Source: Cephalotrichum gorgonifer
Taxonomy: Eukaryota; Ascomycota; Sordariomycetes; Microascales; Microascaceae
Reading direction: 5' to 3'
NCBI GenBank assembly: GCA_900312665.1
Contig: ONZQ02000005.1
Location: 11,608 to 75,607 of the forward strand
Length of the DNA: 64,000 nucleotides
Below, piece after piece: positions 44,489-55,214 of the stretch (position 1 is the first letter of the stretch; the number at the start of each line of letters is the position of its first letter). A model generated the notes under the pieces. The model saw only the letters and a list, made by a program, of their open reading frames with translations, had not been told where the DNA came from and ran no database searches. The position numbers were made by a program, and so were the translations under genes.

Positions 44489-46120
44489 CTAAAAGTTCCA
44501 ATGGAACTGCTGCCCGCCGCGACCCCCGCGGCTGCCGCCCTGCTGCTGGAAGAAGAACGGATGGCCGCCGGCGCCGCCGAACGGATTGCCTCCGTACGAC
44601 TGGCCCGACGGATCGTTGGGGTCGTCGCCCCTGTCGAACCGCGCCCTGAGCTCTGGGTCGCTCAGAACCTCGTACGCCTCGTTTACGTCGGCCATCTTCT
44701 TCTGGGCCTGCTCCGGGGTGAGCCCCTGGCGCGCGGCCTTGTCCGGGTGGTACTGCTTCGAGGCCTTGCGGTACGCCGACTTGATCTGCCTCTCGTCTGC
44801 ATCATGAGCGACGTCCAGGACCTTGTAGTAGTCCTTCGTCTTGCTCCGCTTCAGAGCTACCTTCGCCTTCTCGAGGAGTGGGCGCACAACGCCCTGCTTG
44901 TCCGGGCTCGCCTCCGCCGCTTTCTCGAATGCCCGGATGGCAGCCTCGAAGTCCTCCGCGTCGTGGCTTGCCTTACCCTGATATAGGAGGCCGTAGAAGG
45001 AGTTTTCGTTCACCTCCAGTGCCCTCTTGCAGGCCTGGACCGCCTTTTTGCTGTTCATCTGTGCACGGAAATGTGAGCTGCTGTGCCGAGAGGAAATTAC
45101 CTCGCGGGGATGGGATCCGCTACTCACCTCGTAGTACGCCTGGCATGTCATCTCCACGGCTCTCGTAATCAGCTCGACCGAGCTTTTGGCCGGGATGTGT
45201 CCTTGCTGCCGTAGTTCCTCCACCTGGGTCTCAATATCCGTCACTAGCCCAGTCTCGTCGGCGGAGTCTACTAATATCTTGACTGCCGCCGCCGGCCTGG
45301 TACTCTCGAGAGACTTCACGGCCTTCGCCAGTGCCTTCTCTACCTGCTTCTGTTGCCTCAGCAGCTGCTTGCAGGGCTTGGAGTCGGGGTCGGAGTGGAG
45401 GCACTTCCGGGCGTTCTCCATGCCGGTCTTGATGTCGCCGAGGCAGTAGAACGACATGGCAGCAACCTGGACGTACGGCGCGAGGTCGCCGGGCTGGAGG
45501 CGCATAAGGTGCTGCAGGTCCGCGATCGCGGAGTCAAGAACCCCCGTCTCCATCCTGCAGTGGGCTCTCGCCCTCCTGAGAGACGCGGCCCGCGGCGCGA
45601 GGGTGATGGCCGTGCTCAGGTGACCGACGCAGGCTTCCCAGTCTCCGTCCTTCTCAGCCGCGAGACCAAGCACACTAGCCCCCTCGGCCTCGACGAGCTC
45701 TACCATCTCCGGAGAGGTCTCCCCCTTGCCCCCGAGCCCGAACTGCTCCCTCGCGCCTTCCCAGTCGCCAGCCTTGGTCCGAATCTTGGCCAGCTGTATG
45801 TGCGCACCCTCGAAGCCGGGCTTGAGGGCGAGGACCCTGCCGAAGTCGTCTGTGGCCTGGTTCACGCGGCCCAGGGACAGGTAGGTGGTCGCGCGCTTGA
45901 AGAAGGTGAGGTAGTTAGAAGGATCGCGGGTGGCGGCGGCATCGTAGTACTGCAGGGCCTCGCTCGTCTCTCCGCGGGACAGGTGCGTCTGCGCCAGGGA
46001 CAGGAGCTCCGACACGGGGGTTTCGGCGGTGATGACCGGCTCGGCCGCCAGGGCGCCAACTGCGTTCTGCGACGCGAGTAGCCCGGCCGCGAAGGCCAAG
46101 GTTGAGAATCGGATGTGCAT
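44489..46120 (-). CDS. ER-lumenal TPR and J-domain co-chaperone (P58IPK/DNAJC3 type)
   Basis: This co-chaperone works with BiP/Kar2 in ER protein folding. Exons on the minus strand are 46120-45128 and 45058-44489, giving 520 residues. The 69-bp intron is in frame without a stop. Removing it joins CQAYYE to MNSKKAVQACKRAL, a normal TPR helix. The N-terminus MHIRFSTLAFAAGLLASQNAVGA is a signal peptide. TPR repeats fill residues about 35-400. The J domain follows at about 405-475 with HPD at 435-437, then a Gly/Phe/Gln-rich tail. No HDEL-like retention signal is present at the C-terminus (FHWNF). Architecture and order match DNAJC3 and its fungal counterparts. Confidence 0.9.
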   Translation of the reverse strand: MHIRFSTLAFAAGLLASQNAVGALAAEPVITAETPVSELLSLAQTHLSRGETSEALQYYDAAATRDPSNYLTFFKRATTYLSLGRVNQATDDFGRVLALKPGFEGAHIQLAKIRTKAGDWEGAREQFGLGGKGETSPEMVELVEAEGASVLGLAAEKDGDWEACVGHLSTAITLAPRAASLRRARAHCRMETGVLDSAIADLQHLMRLQPGDLAPYVQVAAMSFYCLGDIKTGMENARKCLHSDPDSKPCKQLLRQQKQVEKALAKAVKSLESTRPAAAVKILVDSADETGLVTDIETQVEELRQQGHIPAKSSVELITRAVEMTCQAYYEVSSGSHPREVISSRHSSSHFRAQMNSKKAVQACKRALEVNENSFYGLLYQGKASHDAEDFEAAIRAFEKAAEASPDKQGVVRPLLEKAKVALKRSKTKDYYKVLDVAHDADERQIKSAYRKASKQYHPDKAARQGLTPEQAQKKMADVNEAYEVLSDPELRARFDRGDDPNDPSGQSYGGNPFGGAGGHPFFFQQQGGSRGGRGGQQFHWNF

Positions 46121-46851
46121 CTTCGGGTTGGCCGCGGGAACACGATCAAGAGTGATGGAGTCGTTTGGCTAGTCCCCCGAAGGACGTCGAGGAAGTGAGG
46201 TGGTGGTCTAAGTCGAAAGGTCAAGACGCAAGGGTCGCAATGGTTAGAAGGTAGAGAGATAGAATGTCGAGGCGGGAATTCTGGCCTCGGGGGGGGGGGC
46301 AAGGGATATTTACACGCGTGTGGTTGACGAAAGGTGCAACTCTGGCCTTAATCCGAATATGGAATGGGATACCGTAACAATTATCTGGGGAAGCGACAAC
46401 AGGATCGCTCATCCAGAAGCAGGTACGGGTACGGGGATCATTACGGAGTAGCGTGGGGTGTAAATTGACACGTGTAGTTTAGCTATGTCTGGGTACCCGT
46501 TATACCTGCTCTAGCTCCAATAGGTACTTCGTACTGACGTATGATATATACATGCTCGGCAAGCACCCGGCGGTATTCATCTCGGCCGCATAAAAGTAAA
46601 TGCGACACAGACCATGCTATACTATTCTTGGACACTATTCTTTTCGGAGACCCGAGTTGGCGGACGACCACACGAGACCTTGGGCAGCTTGCAGAAAGGC
46701 AACTTACATTCCTCACGCAAGTAACTACGACTAGACTAGAACGCACCCTCCCTGTTATTACTCACTCCACTCCCTCCCACATCCCATTGCGCTCCCGACA
46801 CCCCGTCACAATTAGACCGCGTTTATTTCCACACATTCGACGCATCCTAAA
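46121..46851. promoter_or_regulatory. Divergent promoter of the P58IPK-like and HAUS1-like genes
   Basis: About 0.73 kb separates two divergent start codons. Directly upstream of the right-hand gene is a pyrimidine-rich leader. A run of ten G lies at 46290-46299. No specific regulatory site is claimed and no gene is seen. Confidence 0.4.
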
Positions 46852-47781
46852 ATGGCCCGGCCGCCGCACCCCACCCTCGCCCACCTCGCTGCTCCCCAGG
46901 CGGCCATATTCTCCCCGTCCGTAGCCCGCATCGCCGCCTCCACCGCGCGGGACTGGAACTCGGTCGACAGCTGGCTCGCCGCCAAGTTCCACGGCCGCAC
47001 CCCGCCCTCCTTCGAGCGCAACCCCGAGAGCCTGCGGGCCCTCCTCGCCCTCGCGTCCCTCAACGAGACCGCCGACGAGGAGCGCGACCTCCTCGCCCGC
47101 GCCGAGGCCGACGCCCTCTCCGAACTCGACGCCGCAAAGACCCGTGAGTCGTCCCCGCCCTTCGCCGAGGCCCTCCTCGACTCGGTCGAGGCGGGACTGA
47201 CGAGGGAGGGGAGGGTGGCGCTGGATGCCATGGCCTCCATCGCCGTCACGCTGGGCGTCGCGTATCCCGAGGCCGACCAGCTCGGCCAGAAGATGGTAGA
47301 CCTGCAAGGGCGCGCCTTCTCCCTTGAGCAGACCTCGCTCCGCGTAGAGGTCATGCGGCGCCACCTCGAGGACGAGACGAACAAGATACAGGACACCCTA
47401 CGGGAGCTGCAGCGGGACCAGTACGCACCCCCGACCGACCTCGCTAAGAGGAACCTCGAGCTGCAGCGCAGGATCAGGTCCATGGCCGCCAAGCTCCCCG
47501 AGCTACGCGACCGCGTGGCCTCCCTACCGTCCGGCGCGTCCGCCAACCACATCACCGCCGACCATCTGGCCGACGACGAGGCCCGGTACCTGGCCGCACT
47601 GGCGAAGAAGAGGGAGCTGGAATCTCAACTGGCGGCGTTCCAGGACCTGCCCAGCGATTTAGATAGCGCGAGGTCCGAGCTGGACGCCCTGCGCTCCGAG
47701 CTCAGGGCGCTGACTCAGAGGCGGGATGCCATATTCGAGGGTCTGGTGGAAGCGGAATCGCCCAAGAAGCGACGCGTGTAA
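46852..47781 (+). CDS. HAUS1-like augmin complex subunit
   Basis: A single-exon gene of 309 residues. The N-terminal block AIFSPSVARIAASTARDWNSVDSW and the following FERNPESLRALLALA resemble the fungal HAUS1 family. The rest is largely alpha-helical coiled coil (for example LEDETNKIQDTLRELQRD and SELDALRSELRALTQRRDAI), and the C-terminus is basic (PKKRRV), nuclear-localisation-like. Augmin recruits gamma-tubulin to spindle microtubules for branching nucleation. Family assignment rests on the N-terminal block and overall coiled-coil form, so it is good but not certain. The codon usage is markedly GC-rich (many GCC, CTC), more so than in neighbouring genes. Confidence 0.75.
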   Translation: MARPPHPTLAHLAAPQAAIFSPSVARIAASTARDWNSVDSWLAAKFHGRTPPSFERNPESLRALLALASLNETADEERDLLARAEADALSELDAAKTRESSPPFAEALLDSVEAGLTREGRVALDAMASIAVTLGVAYPEADQLGQKMVDLQGRAFSLEQTSLRVEVMRRHLEDETNKIQDTLRELQRDQYAPPTDLAKRNLELQRRIRSMAAKLPELRDRVASLPSGASANHITADHLADDEARYLAALAKKRELESQLAAFQDLPSDLDSARSELDALRSELRALTQRRDAIFEGLVEAESPKKRRV

Positions 47782-47924
47782 GATTTACTACCTCGTTTGT
47801 TACCATGAACTCCTCCCCATTACACCGTACGCGATATCGTAAGACCCCATTCTAGAAACCCCCATGCGTCCCGTCCCAGGCGCCAGTGCGCATCTACACG
47901 CCGGGACCCTATCCGCGCCCACGC

Positions 47925-50900
47925 CTACTGGGCGTTCCTCTTGCCCCGACCCGCCACCGCTCCGCCGAACCTACCCAGCTGCTTCCCAAACCCTGTCCGC
48001 GCCTTGGTCGCGAGCGCCGGCACGGGGCCCGCGTCCTTAGTCGGCACGGGCGTCGAGTTCCCAGCCCGGCCCCCTTCCTTGCCGCCCTTGGTCTCTACCG
48101 TATCCCCTATCCTCAAGTCGCCGAACCCAAACTGCGGTCCGTCATCCGCATCCCCCCCGTACATCTGCGATCTGCGGGCACGCTCCTGGACGCTGCGGAA
48201 TTTCTCCAGGAGCTCTCCCCACCGGATGATCCCCTCTTCCCTCCCCTTCAACCGCGGCGGACGATCATATGAGGAGCCCGGGGTGGAAGACCTGCATGTA
48301 TCTTGTCAGCGTGCTGCCTCCGGACCCGAGCGTGGCTGGGAGACTAGTCTAAGCCGAGAGTGGTCGCCGTGTTTGTTCCCGTGACATGAAGGGGCTACTA
48401 AAGGGTGGCACATACGAAGCTCGAGGTGGGATGTGCAAATAGCCAATCGGGCTCACGCTATTTAGGCGGTTTCTAAGTGCCGCGAAAGCCGATGATTGCG
48501 GGAGAAGCATCAGTAGCCCGTAGAGGCATTTGTATAGATACGGGTATCGCTCTGGCTCAAGGAGCTGTAGGCGTAGGTCTTTGTGGAGGGAGGTAGATGT
48601 CAGCTGGGCACACTCGAGGATGTAGGGAGGGGCAGTGGGGTTCGACGAACAGGTGAAGACAGGAGATTCGATCAGTTGGACTAGCTTGTCAACCTGAATA
48701 AGCATATTTACTGTCATGTCGAGTTCAGCGCTGCAATAAACCGCATTATTAGTATCCCAGACCGTGTGCAGTGAGTGACATTGGTCAATTATCAAAGGCT
48801 AGCAGGGATGACGTACAATATCTGGAGGAGGTTATATGCCTGCTCATACGCCTGGGCGAGGAGACACAGAGAGAAGGTCGCGACGGCGTTGTAGCACCAG
48901 GACCTGAATAGCGCCACGAAGAACAGCTGTCCATCCTGCGATGTGTGAGCATTCAATTCCGGCAGCCACCGTCCGCGCGATCGGACGGTCCTGGAGGGGA
49001 ACATACCCTAGGTTCAAGGTTTCTTAGCCGCTTGCGAAGCTCGGACAGCTGCGGTGCGGTTATCAAATTGTTATTGAGGTTTTGGACCATGATGCTGGCG
49101 AACTCGACGTCCTCCTCCTTCTCGATGCAGTCTGCTAGCGTCCGGTATATCCGCTCCGGACTCAGGCTGACGCAGAGCTGGCGGATGATGAGATTTCCCC
49201 GCGTCTCGAGGAGCTTCCGGTCGGTAGAGAAGAGCTGTAGCAAGTTCACCATGAAGTTTGCAAAGTAGTCGTCTTCGGAGTTGCGCGAGATCTGCGACAG
49301 GAGCTGGAGGTCCTTCGTCACGACCGCGTCCGACGGATCGGAAAGGGTCTTGAGGAGCGCGGGGAAGGTCCCGTCATTGAAGGCCAGCACCTTCCGCGGG
49401 GCCTTCCGGTGGAGCATGATGAGCCACGTCAGGGCGGCGACGCGGGTCGCCTCGTGATCGTTAAGGAAGAGGAGCGTCAGGGAGTTGACGGCGGCCGCGT
49501 AGTCGAGGTCCGTTTGCGTCGGCTGCGCGGAATCGCTGGTGCTCGCGGCCGCGGTGCTGCCGGTCCTCGCGTGGTGCGTGAGGGTGTTGGCGGAGTCGGC
49601 ATCCCTGTTGCTAGATAGCGACACACGGGTACTGCTGTTCCCGTCGCCTCGATCGGCGGGTACGGGTAGCTTAGACGAGGCTGCGGCCCCTTCCGTATCG
49701 TCCGATAGTGATACTACGTAGTCCATAAGGCCCCCGTTGACCCTGCCGGCCGCCTGTCGTATCGATTCCACTCCACTAGCCATCGCTGGGAGCATATGGG
49801 CCAGGATTTTGGGCGTAAAGGGCAAGACCTCTTCCGGGCATATGTCGAGGAACTGCACAATCCATCGCAGGGACTCGAGGAGTGAGTCCTCCTCTTCCTC
49901 GCGTGTTAGCTTACTCACCCACGAGACGGGGCTTGCGGGGGCAGGGCAGACGCACCTAGGGGGGAGTCCAGGTTGGCGGTTAGGATCTCGAGAACTGCCC
50001 TGTAGTTGATATGGACGTCCTGGCCGGGTATCCAGTCCACTTCGCTGCTCCCGTCCTCATCATCAGAGCCGACCTCGTCGCCCTCCTCTAGTTCACTGTG
50101 CATGCTGTCGCCGTCTAGCGACATGGCCCGTCTCGTCCTCCCGTCCTTGGACTTCTTGCTCTCTGAGATGCCCTTCCGGACGTGGGATATACGCTTGATC
50201 TCGTTCAGGAACTTGTCCAAGCAGTTCCGGGTAGCCACATGGACATCCTTGTTAGAATCGCTCAGGAACTTCAAGAGCCCCCCGAGGAAGTCAGGGAGGT
50301 ATGCGACGAGTTCCAGATCCGGGATGGAGTCTAGGAGGGTGATCCATCCGACGAGGAACTGTCTGGTGAAGGGGTTCATGACCCATATGCGCTCCTTGAG
50401 CAGAGGAATGAACCTTGGGAGTGAGAAGGCCGTCGGCAGGGCATCGAGGTTGTCCGCAATGAACTTGTCTTCGTCGCCATCATGATCCGGGGGCAGCTGG
50501 AGGATCGACACGTAGGAGGAGGCCGACTCCGCCACAATGTCCTTTACCAGGCGATCTAATAACTCCGCGCCGTTCTTGACGGATAGCTCTGAGTCCGCAC
50601 CGAGCTAGATGAGAGAGAAATGATGAGATGAGAACAGCAAGCCCGGGGAACACCCCCCCCCCCCCCCCCCTGGATGCGCTCATACCTTGCAAAGAGCATC
50701 GAATATATCGTTGAAGTAGATGAGAATCTCGCCTTTGGCAACCTTTGCGATGTTGTACATGGCCTCACAGGCATAGTACCTCACGCGGGCATCCTGGTCT
50801 GTGAAGCAGGCAAGCACCGGCGGCACGATCCTTGAGAGGTAGTGCGGCAGCTCCTGTCGACGACGAGTAGGTGAGCTTCAGTGCCGGGGATAGCTTTTGG

Positions 50901-51353
50901 CCATAAGGAATGATAATAAAGGTAAAGATTGTCGTCATACCTGGCCCAGGGCAATGGCGGCCGCCGCCAGGCCGATCAACCCGCCATTTCTGGCGTGAGG
51001 CTGGTGAACAGCGTAGGCGAAGTCGTTACAGAGCTGCTCGAGGATGGCGTTCACCTTGGCATAGTCGCGGGTCGTCACAAGTTCACGGATGACTCGCTCG
51101 AGACTGATATAGAATTAGCAGGGTGCACTATTCTGTGTGTGCCATATGGTCTATGGCACAGTGAGGCGGGCGGCGATTTGAAGGTCATGTGCCCCGCCAG
51201 GCGTCGCGAGCTGAGCATGGAGTGCTGCGAGCAGTGTGAAGCGAGAAGTGCTAGGAAAGAGACCGAGTCCCTGGGGAAAACATACTCGAGTGCGCCGATC
51301 TTGCGCTTCTCGTAGAGCTTGTCGTTCAAGGAGCGCTGGATACTGGTATCCAT
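47925..51353 (-). CDS. VAC14: Vac14, scaffold of the PI(3,5)P2-regulating complex
   Basis: Vac14 holds the lipid kinase Fab1 and phosphatase Fig4 on the vacuole membrane and so controls PI(3,5)P2. Eight exons on the minus strand (51353-51286, 51103-50941, 50853-50686, 50604-49956, 49893-49007, 48935-48817, 48730-48416, 48291-47925) join in phase to 911 residues. The N-terminus has MDTSIQRSLNDKLYEKRK and HEAT-type helices (FAYAVHQPHARNGGLIGLAA, RVRYYACEAMYNIAKVAKGE). The middle has a long acidic insert, and the C-terminal Fig4-binding part contains WCYNAVATFSLCLLAQAYEQA. The last exon carries RLKGREEGIIRW and LLEKFRSVQ. Intron 3 contains a run of about eighteen C. Confidence 0.95.
50653..50670. 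repeat. Poly-C run in VAC14 intron 3
   Basis: About eighteen consecutive C bases (G on the transcribed strand) lie inside the intron between exons 3 and 4 of VAC14, just 15-30 bases from the donor. Such a run is prone to slippage and to sequencing error, but it is outside coding sequence. Confidence 0.85.
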
Positions 51354-52272
51354 GGTAGGGTGTTTGCCTCTTAGACCATGGTCGTCACAGTCGTGGTTGT
51401 TTGGAGGTGTGAGGTTGGATGATCAGGCACCTGGGCCGTGTACAAGTACAAGCATGTGGGGCCCGAGGTGTCCCAGGACCAAGCCAGGGATTACCCGCCA
51501 AATCGCAACTGAGCCAGCTCGTACAAGTACTTTCAGTGATGGCGCTTGTACTCGGTACCTCGTGAACCCGAATGCTGGGATGAGATGGATGGGTGTCCAA
51601 CATCGACGGGAGCTGACAAGCCCGCCCGTGTACGAGGCGGGGCTTTCTTTAGAAGATCATTTTTTATATTACATCTTATCTTGCCTTTTATCTGGTAAAC
51701 GCTCTATGTGTTGTTACTTTAGCACTTGTTAGGAACCCCTTCCACTTGGAAAGCGTATCTCGGACGGTCACCTTGTCTTCATGTCCAATCTCTGGAACAC
51801 TAGAGGTACACAGCTAGCGTTCCTGAGAGTGAGACTACCTGGATCCGTCCCGTCACGGTAGTTAGTTACCTGTCTTAAGCGCCTCCGCGCCCCGACCCAA
51901 TGGAACAAGCGCGCCCCGCGTTCGCAGCACAGCCAACTTTCCACAGCGAAGTCTCGTTCGACATTCCACAGTGACCAACGCACCTACTTCAAAGAGTATA
52001 TGAAAGTGGGTCTCTGGAGCTGTCAAAGCTGAACAATGAACCATGAAACAGGTCCAGAGCACGTGACGAAATTCTGGCGAATATCGGTCCAGTTATGGCC
52101 CTTGAGCCGCCGGGCTTCTTCTTGTTAGTGCTGAGTTGTGGAGCACTCGGGGCTTCCTCCCCCCGGGCCGGATTTGATACCAGCTTTCGCATGTTCGACC
52201 TCGGGCTTGGACAAGAAAGGAGCACCAGGAATGGTCTTAGCTGCCGAAGGGAGACCCGATGAGGGAGAGTTC
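51354..52272. other. Intergenic region upstream of VAC14
   Basis: No gene is seen in about 0.9 kb. GTACAAGTAC-like motifs occur at 51439-51450 and 51521-51530, and the sequence at 51660-51720 is AT-rich. Confidence 0.4.
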
Positions 52273-53517
52273 CTAACCCTGCAGGCCAGCCTCAACCTCA
52301 TCATATATGTCCTCATCCGGGTTCCAATCCGGATCCTCCGCCGCTTCCGCAGCGCCGCACAGCGTCGCCATCTTCAACAGATCCCACTGCAGCTGAAGGA
52401 GCACCCACGACACCCGGGCGCCAGGGTTGTCGGAAACAATGTCAAAGAGGGCCCCATCCAAGAGCGGGTGGCCTGACCTGAGGTCTTTCATGGCGATAAC
52501 GCCTTGGACCTGCGGGGGAGGCGGTTGGGTACGAGGGTCGGTGGCCAGGGCGGGTAGTTTGTCATAGACACCGATCCGGCTACGGCGGAGCCATCGAAGG
52601 CGGACCCTGACACCGTCAGGAAGCTCCTCGTAGGGCTCAAGGGCAAAATATCCTTTCCCCCACCAGTCGTGAAGCGTGGGGGTCAAACAGATCATGTTCC
52701 TGGCCGAGTTGATGGCACCAGGATCGTCCAAAATCAACGTGTGTAGGCGTCGGTGGTACTCCCTGCCCCATAATCCCAGTAAGACTGTTCTAAAGGCGTC
52801 ACTGATGTAAGTTCGGCGTTTCATAGCGCTAAGCGGGAAAATATGAGCAACATGTGGATGAGCCGCCCCGGAAAGGATACACTTCCCATCCCGAGCTCGG
52901 CACTAGGAGAGTCATGTCCATTAGCCATTCAGCCATCCCTTACTTCCCCCCCTAACCCCTCTGAAGAGGCTGGATTGGCTTACCGTATCTGCTGCCGACG
53001 TGTCCCTGGAGGCATGAGGTGGAGGTGGCCTGTCGAGAGTTACCTGACCCGAATCCTTCGCCAGAACTAGAATGCAATTAACAACTTTTGTCACCGAGTT
53101 GTTATAATGGAGTCTAAAAGATAAACGGAACCAAATAACAAAGAAGGTGGGAGAGAGTGTCGTACAAATCTTCAGTAATCCAGCAGCAGCAGGTAACGGG
53201 GCACTGGCCACGAACAAGTCCTGTCCATCTTCAGTTCGAACGAGAGACCGTTTCTCTCTCAGCCGTTCGATGGGGGCTGTCCAAACAAGGCTCCAAAAGA
53301 CGGGATCCTGCCAAACGCAAGCTGGGAGGTGCTTTTCCAGCTCGTGACAAATTACTATGCGCTCCTCAGCAAAGTCGATGTAGCTCTCCGTAGGTACGCT
53401 GCGGGGGGGCTGCGTAGTAGTAAGAAAGGTTTGAAGGGAGTTGGTCAATTCCACATCGTCCACGCGTTCCAAAAACTCTCGCAGCTGGGCGTGTATCACT
53501 GTGCTTCGATCCATCAT
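52273..53517 (-). CDS. Fungal HNH-nuclease-domain protein
   Basis: Exons on the minus strand are 53517-52984 and 52902-52273, giving 387 residues. The N-terminal part is helical with no known fold. The second exon opens with CRARDGKCILSG and continues HPHVAHIFPLSAM, the cysteine/AH-x-x-P pattern of the fungal HNH_2 group. It then has the companion block NMICLTPTLHDWWGKGYFAL, seen in these proteins. Such genes are numerous and variable in filamentous fungi, and their role is mostly unknown. The stretch KICTTLSPTFFVIWFRLSFRL in exon 1 does not look like the family and may hide an intron or eroded sequence, but a trial intron there broke the frame. Activity of the nuclease is not established. 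Confidence 0.7.
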
Positions 53518-54931
53518 CGACTAGGCGCGAGGAACGGGGCCTGCCAGGTGAAGGTTGGAGCGGCTCGGTGCGATTTGGAATGACGCGGAACGGAAGCACA
53601 TGATCGGCAACGGTGGTAGTGAGTTCCGCCTTCCACTGCCCATTGAACCCACTCATAGGCTGCGGCATCATTTGGGTTTTCCCCGCCAACGCCCTCTCAA
53701 CCCAACTCGACTTAGACGAGCCCTGGCCGCACCCCTCCTCCTTTGGGTTCCTCTATCTATCAGTCACCCGGCTGGCAGAAGGGGGATGGGGGGCAGGTGG
53801 CCGTGTTAGAAGAAGCAAGCAGACTTCCAACCAGGGACCGGGGAAGCAGTGTGACGGGCGTAAACGGCACGAGGAGAAGCGAATCCTATCCTTCGAAATC
53901 ACGATATACCCAGCCCTCGTCGATTTGCACCCTCCTCTTGTGCATCGTACTAATAGCTAGCGCCGTACACGAGTATGCACACCTGCAGGTGCGATGATAA
54001 AGAGCGCCAACAGGCGTTTGCAAACGAGCAAGAGTACTTGTAAGCCATGTCATCGTTGGAACGAGCCCACCTGAGGATGTTAACCCCCTCTCTCCTACCC
54101 CTGTACGCGCGTAGTATTTGTACTTGTATGTATATGCTTCGGAGCTAATGCTCCGCGGGTAGCATACGCTACAACGGTGATAGCCCCTGCAAACTACCCG
54201 TCCAGGCTGGGCTCTTAGTCTACAACCGCTCATCAGATCTTTACACCCCACGCCATCCAGTGCACCCCCTGCTCCCTGCCCTTCCCCGGAATATGCTGTT
54301 ACTATCCCCTCTCGCGGCCCCTCGTGTCGTCGGCTACGACACGCAAGGGAATATCTCCACCTCCGCCGGTAAAAATGCTCCGGAGCTTGGTGATATATAT
54401 GCCTCACCGAGTGCCAACACTGGGCCGCATCACTTCTGCATTCAGGGTTTAGGCATGTACATACGTGCCGCCTCACCGACCTGCTGCTGCATGTAACATC
54501 GCGGACGGAAACAGAGACCCGAGTCACCCAGGCCTCATCACCCGCACGGACCGGTGACGAACATTTCGCTGTCAAGACACGGCCAGTCCAGCCAAGCCCA
54601 AGTAATATATCCAATCCCACATCGTACATGGCACTCGCACCCCCTTCCCCGAACAAAGATATCAGTCGGGTTCACCCCGCATGGACTAAAGGCTCCGGCC
54701 GCCATGTAGGCACAGGCAGCCCTCTCAAGACCCAGGAGCTTACCCGGAAGAGACAAGATCCTTGTGGCAGGAACTGTACAAGACGAAACGGGACATGCCG
54801 CTTCCGTTGCATTGCAGACTTGACCTAAAGAGGAATGCGTGAAAGAGAAAATACTACAAAGGGGAATGCAATACACACCAGGGAGAGTCGAGCAGAACTA
54901 TGAGCACGGCGAAAACGTCTCACTCCCTCTG
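53518..54931. other. Intergenic region of about 1.4 kb
   Basis: No gene is supported. The minus strand is open for about 256 codons at 53886-54656, but the frame is Arg/Ser/Gly/Cys-rich nonsense with no motifs. GTACTTGTA motifs occur at 54033-54041 and 54118-54127. Confidence 0.4.
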
Positions 54932-55214
54932 TCACTTTGCCTCCTTGTCCTTCTTTTGCTCTGGTCTGTCACCTCCCTGTTGCCCTCCGCCCTTCCCCTC
55001 GTTCTCCTTATTAGCGCGAGCTGCCTCGTGGGCCCGTTTCGCAAAGTTGGGCTGTAATCGAGACGACATGTTAGCATTATACCACATTGACTTTGTACTT
55101 GCAGCTGGGAAGGGGGGGGGAATCCGCTGCCGCCCTCGTCGTCTCTCTACTTACGTCTGCGCCATTCCGGCTGATTCTCACCGCGGCTTTCTCGTCCATC
55201 TTTCCCTTAGTCAT
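54932..55214 (-). CDS. Small SMP-like (seed-maturation-type) protein
   Basis: Two short exons on the minus strand, 55214-55155 and 55051-54932, join in phase 0 to a 59-residue hydrophilic protein. The order KMDEKAAVRISRNGAD, PNFAKRAHEAARANKENEG, then a Gly/Gln/Lys/Glu-rich tail matches small fungal proteins with a seed-maturation-protein (SMP) motif, in which an 'AA-x-RI' start is followed by 'F-x-x-RA'. Splice sites are GTAAGT and TTACAG. A stress or desiccation role is suggested by the motif's plant counterparts only. An upstream in-frame start is possible. Confidence 0.65.

Noticed and set aside
53886..54656. 256-codon open frame on the minus strand
   Set aside because: No domain, erratic composition, and it crosses promoter-like sequence with GTACTTGTA motifs.
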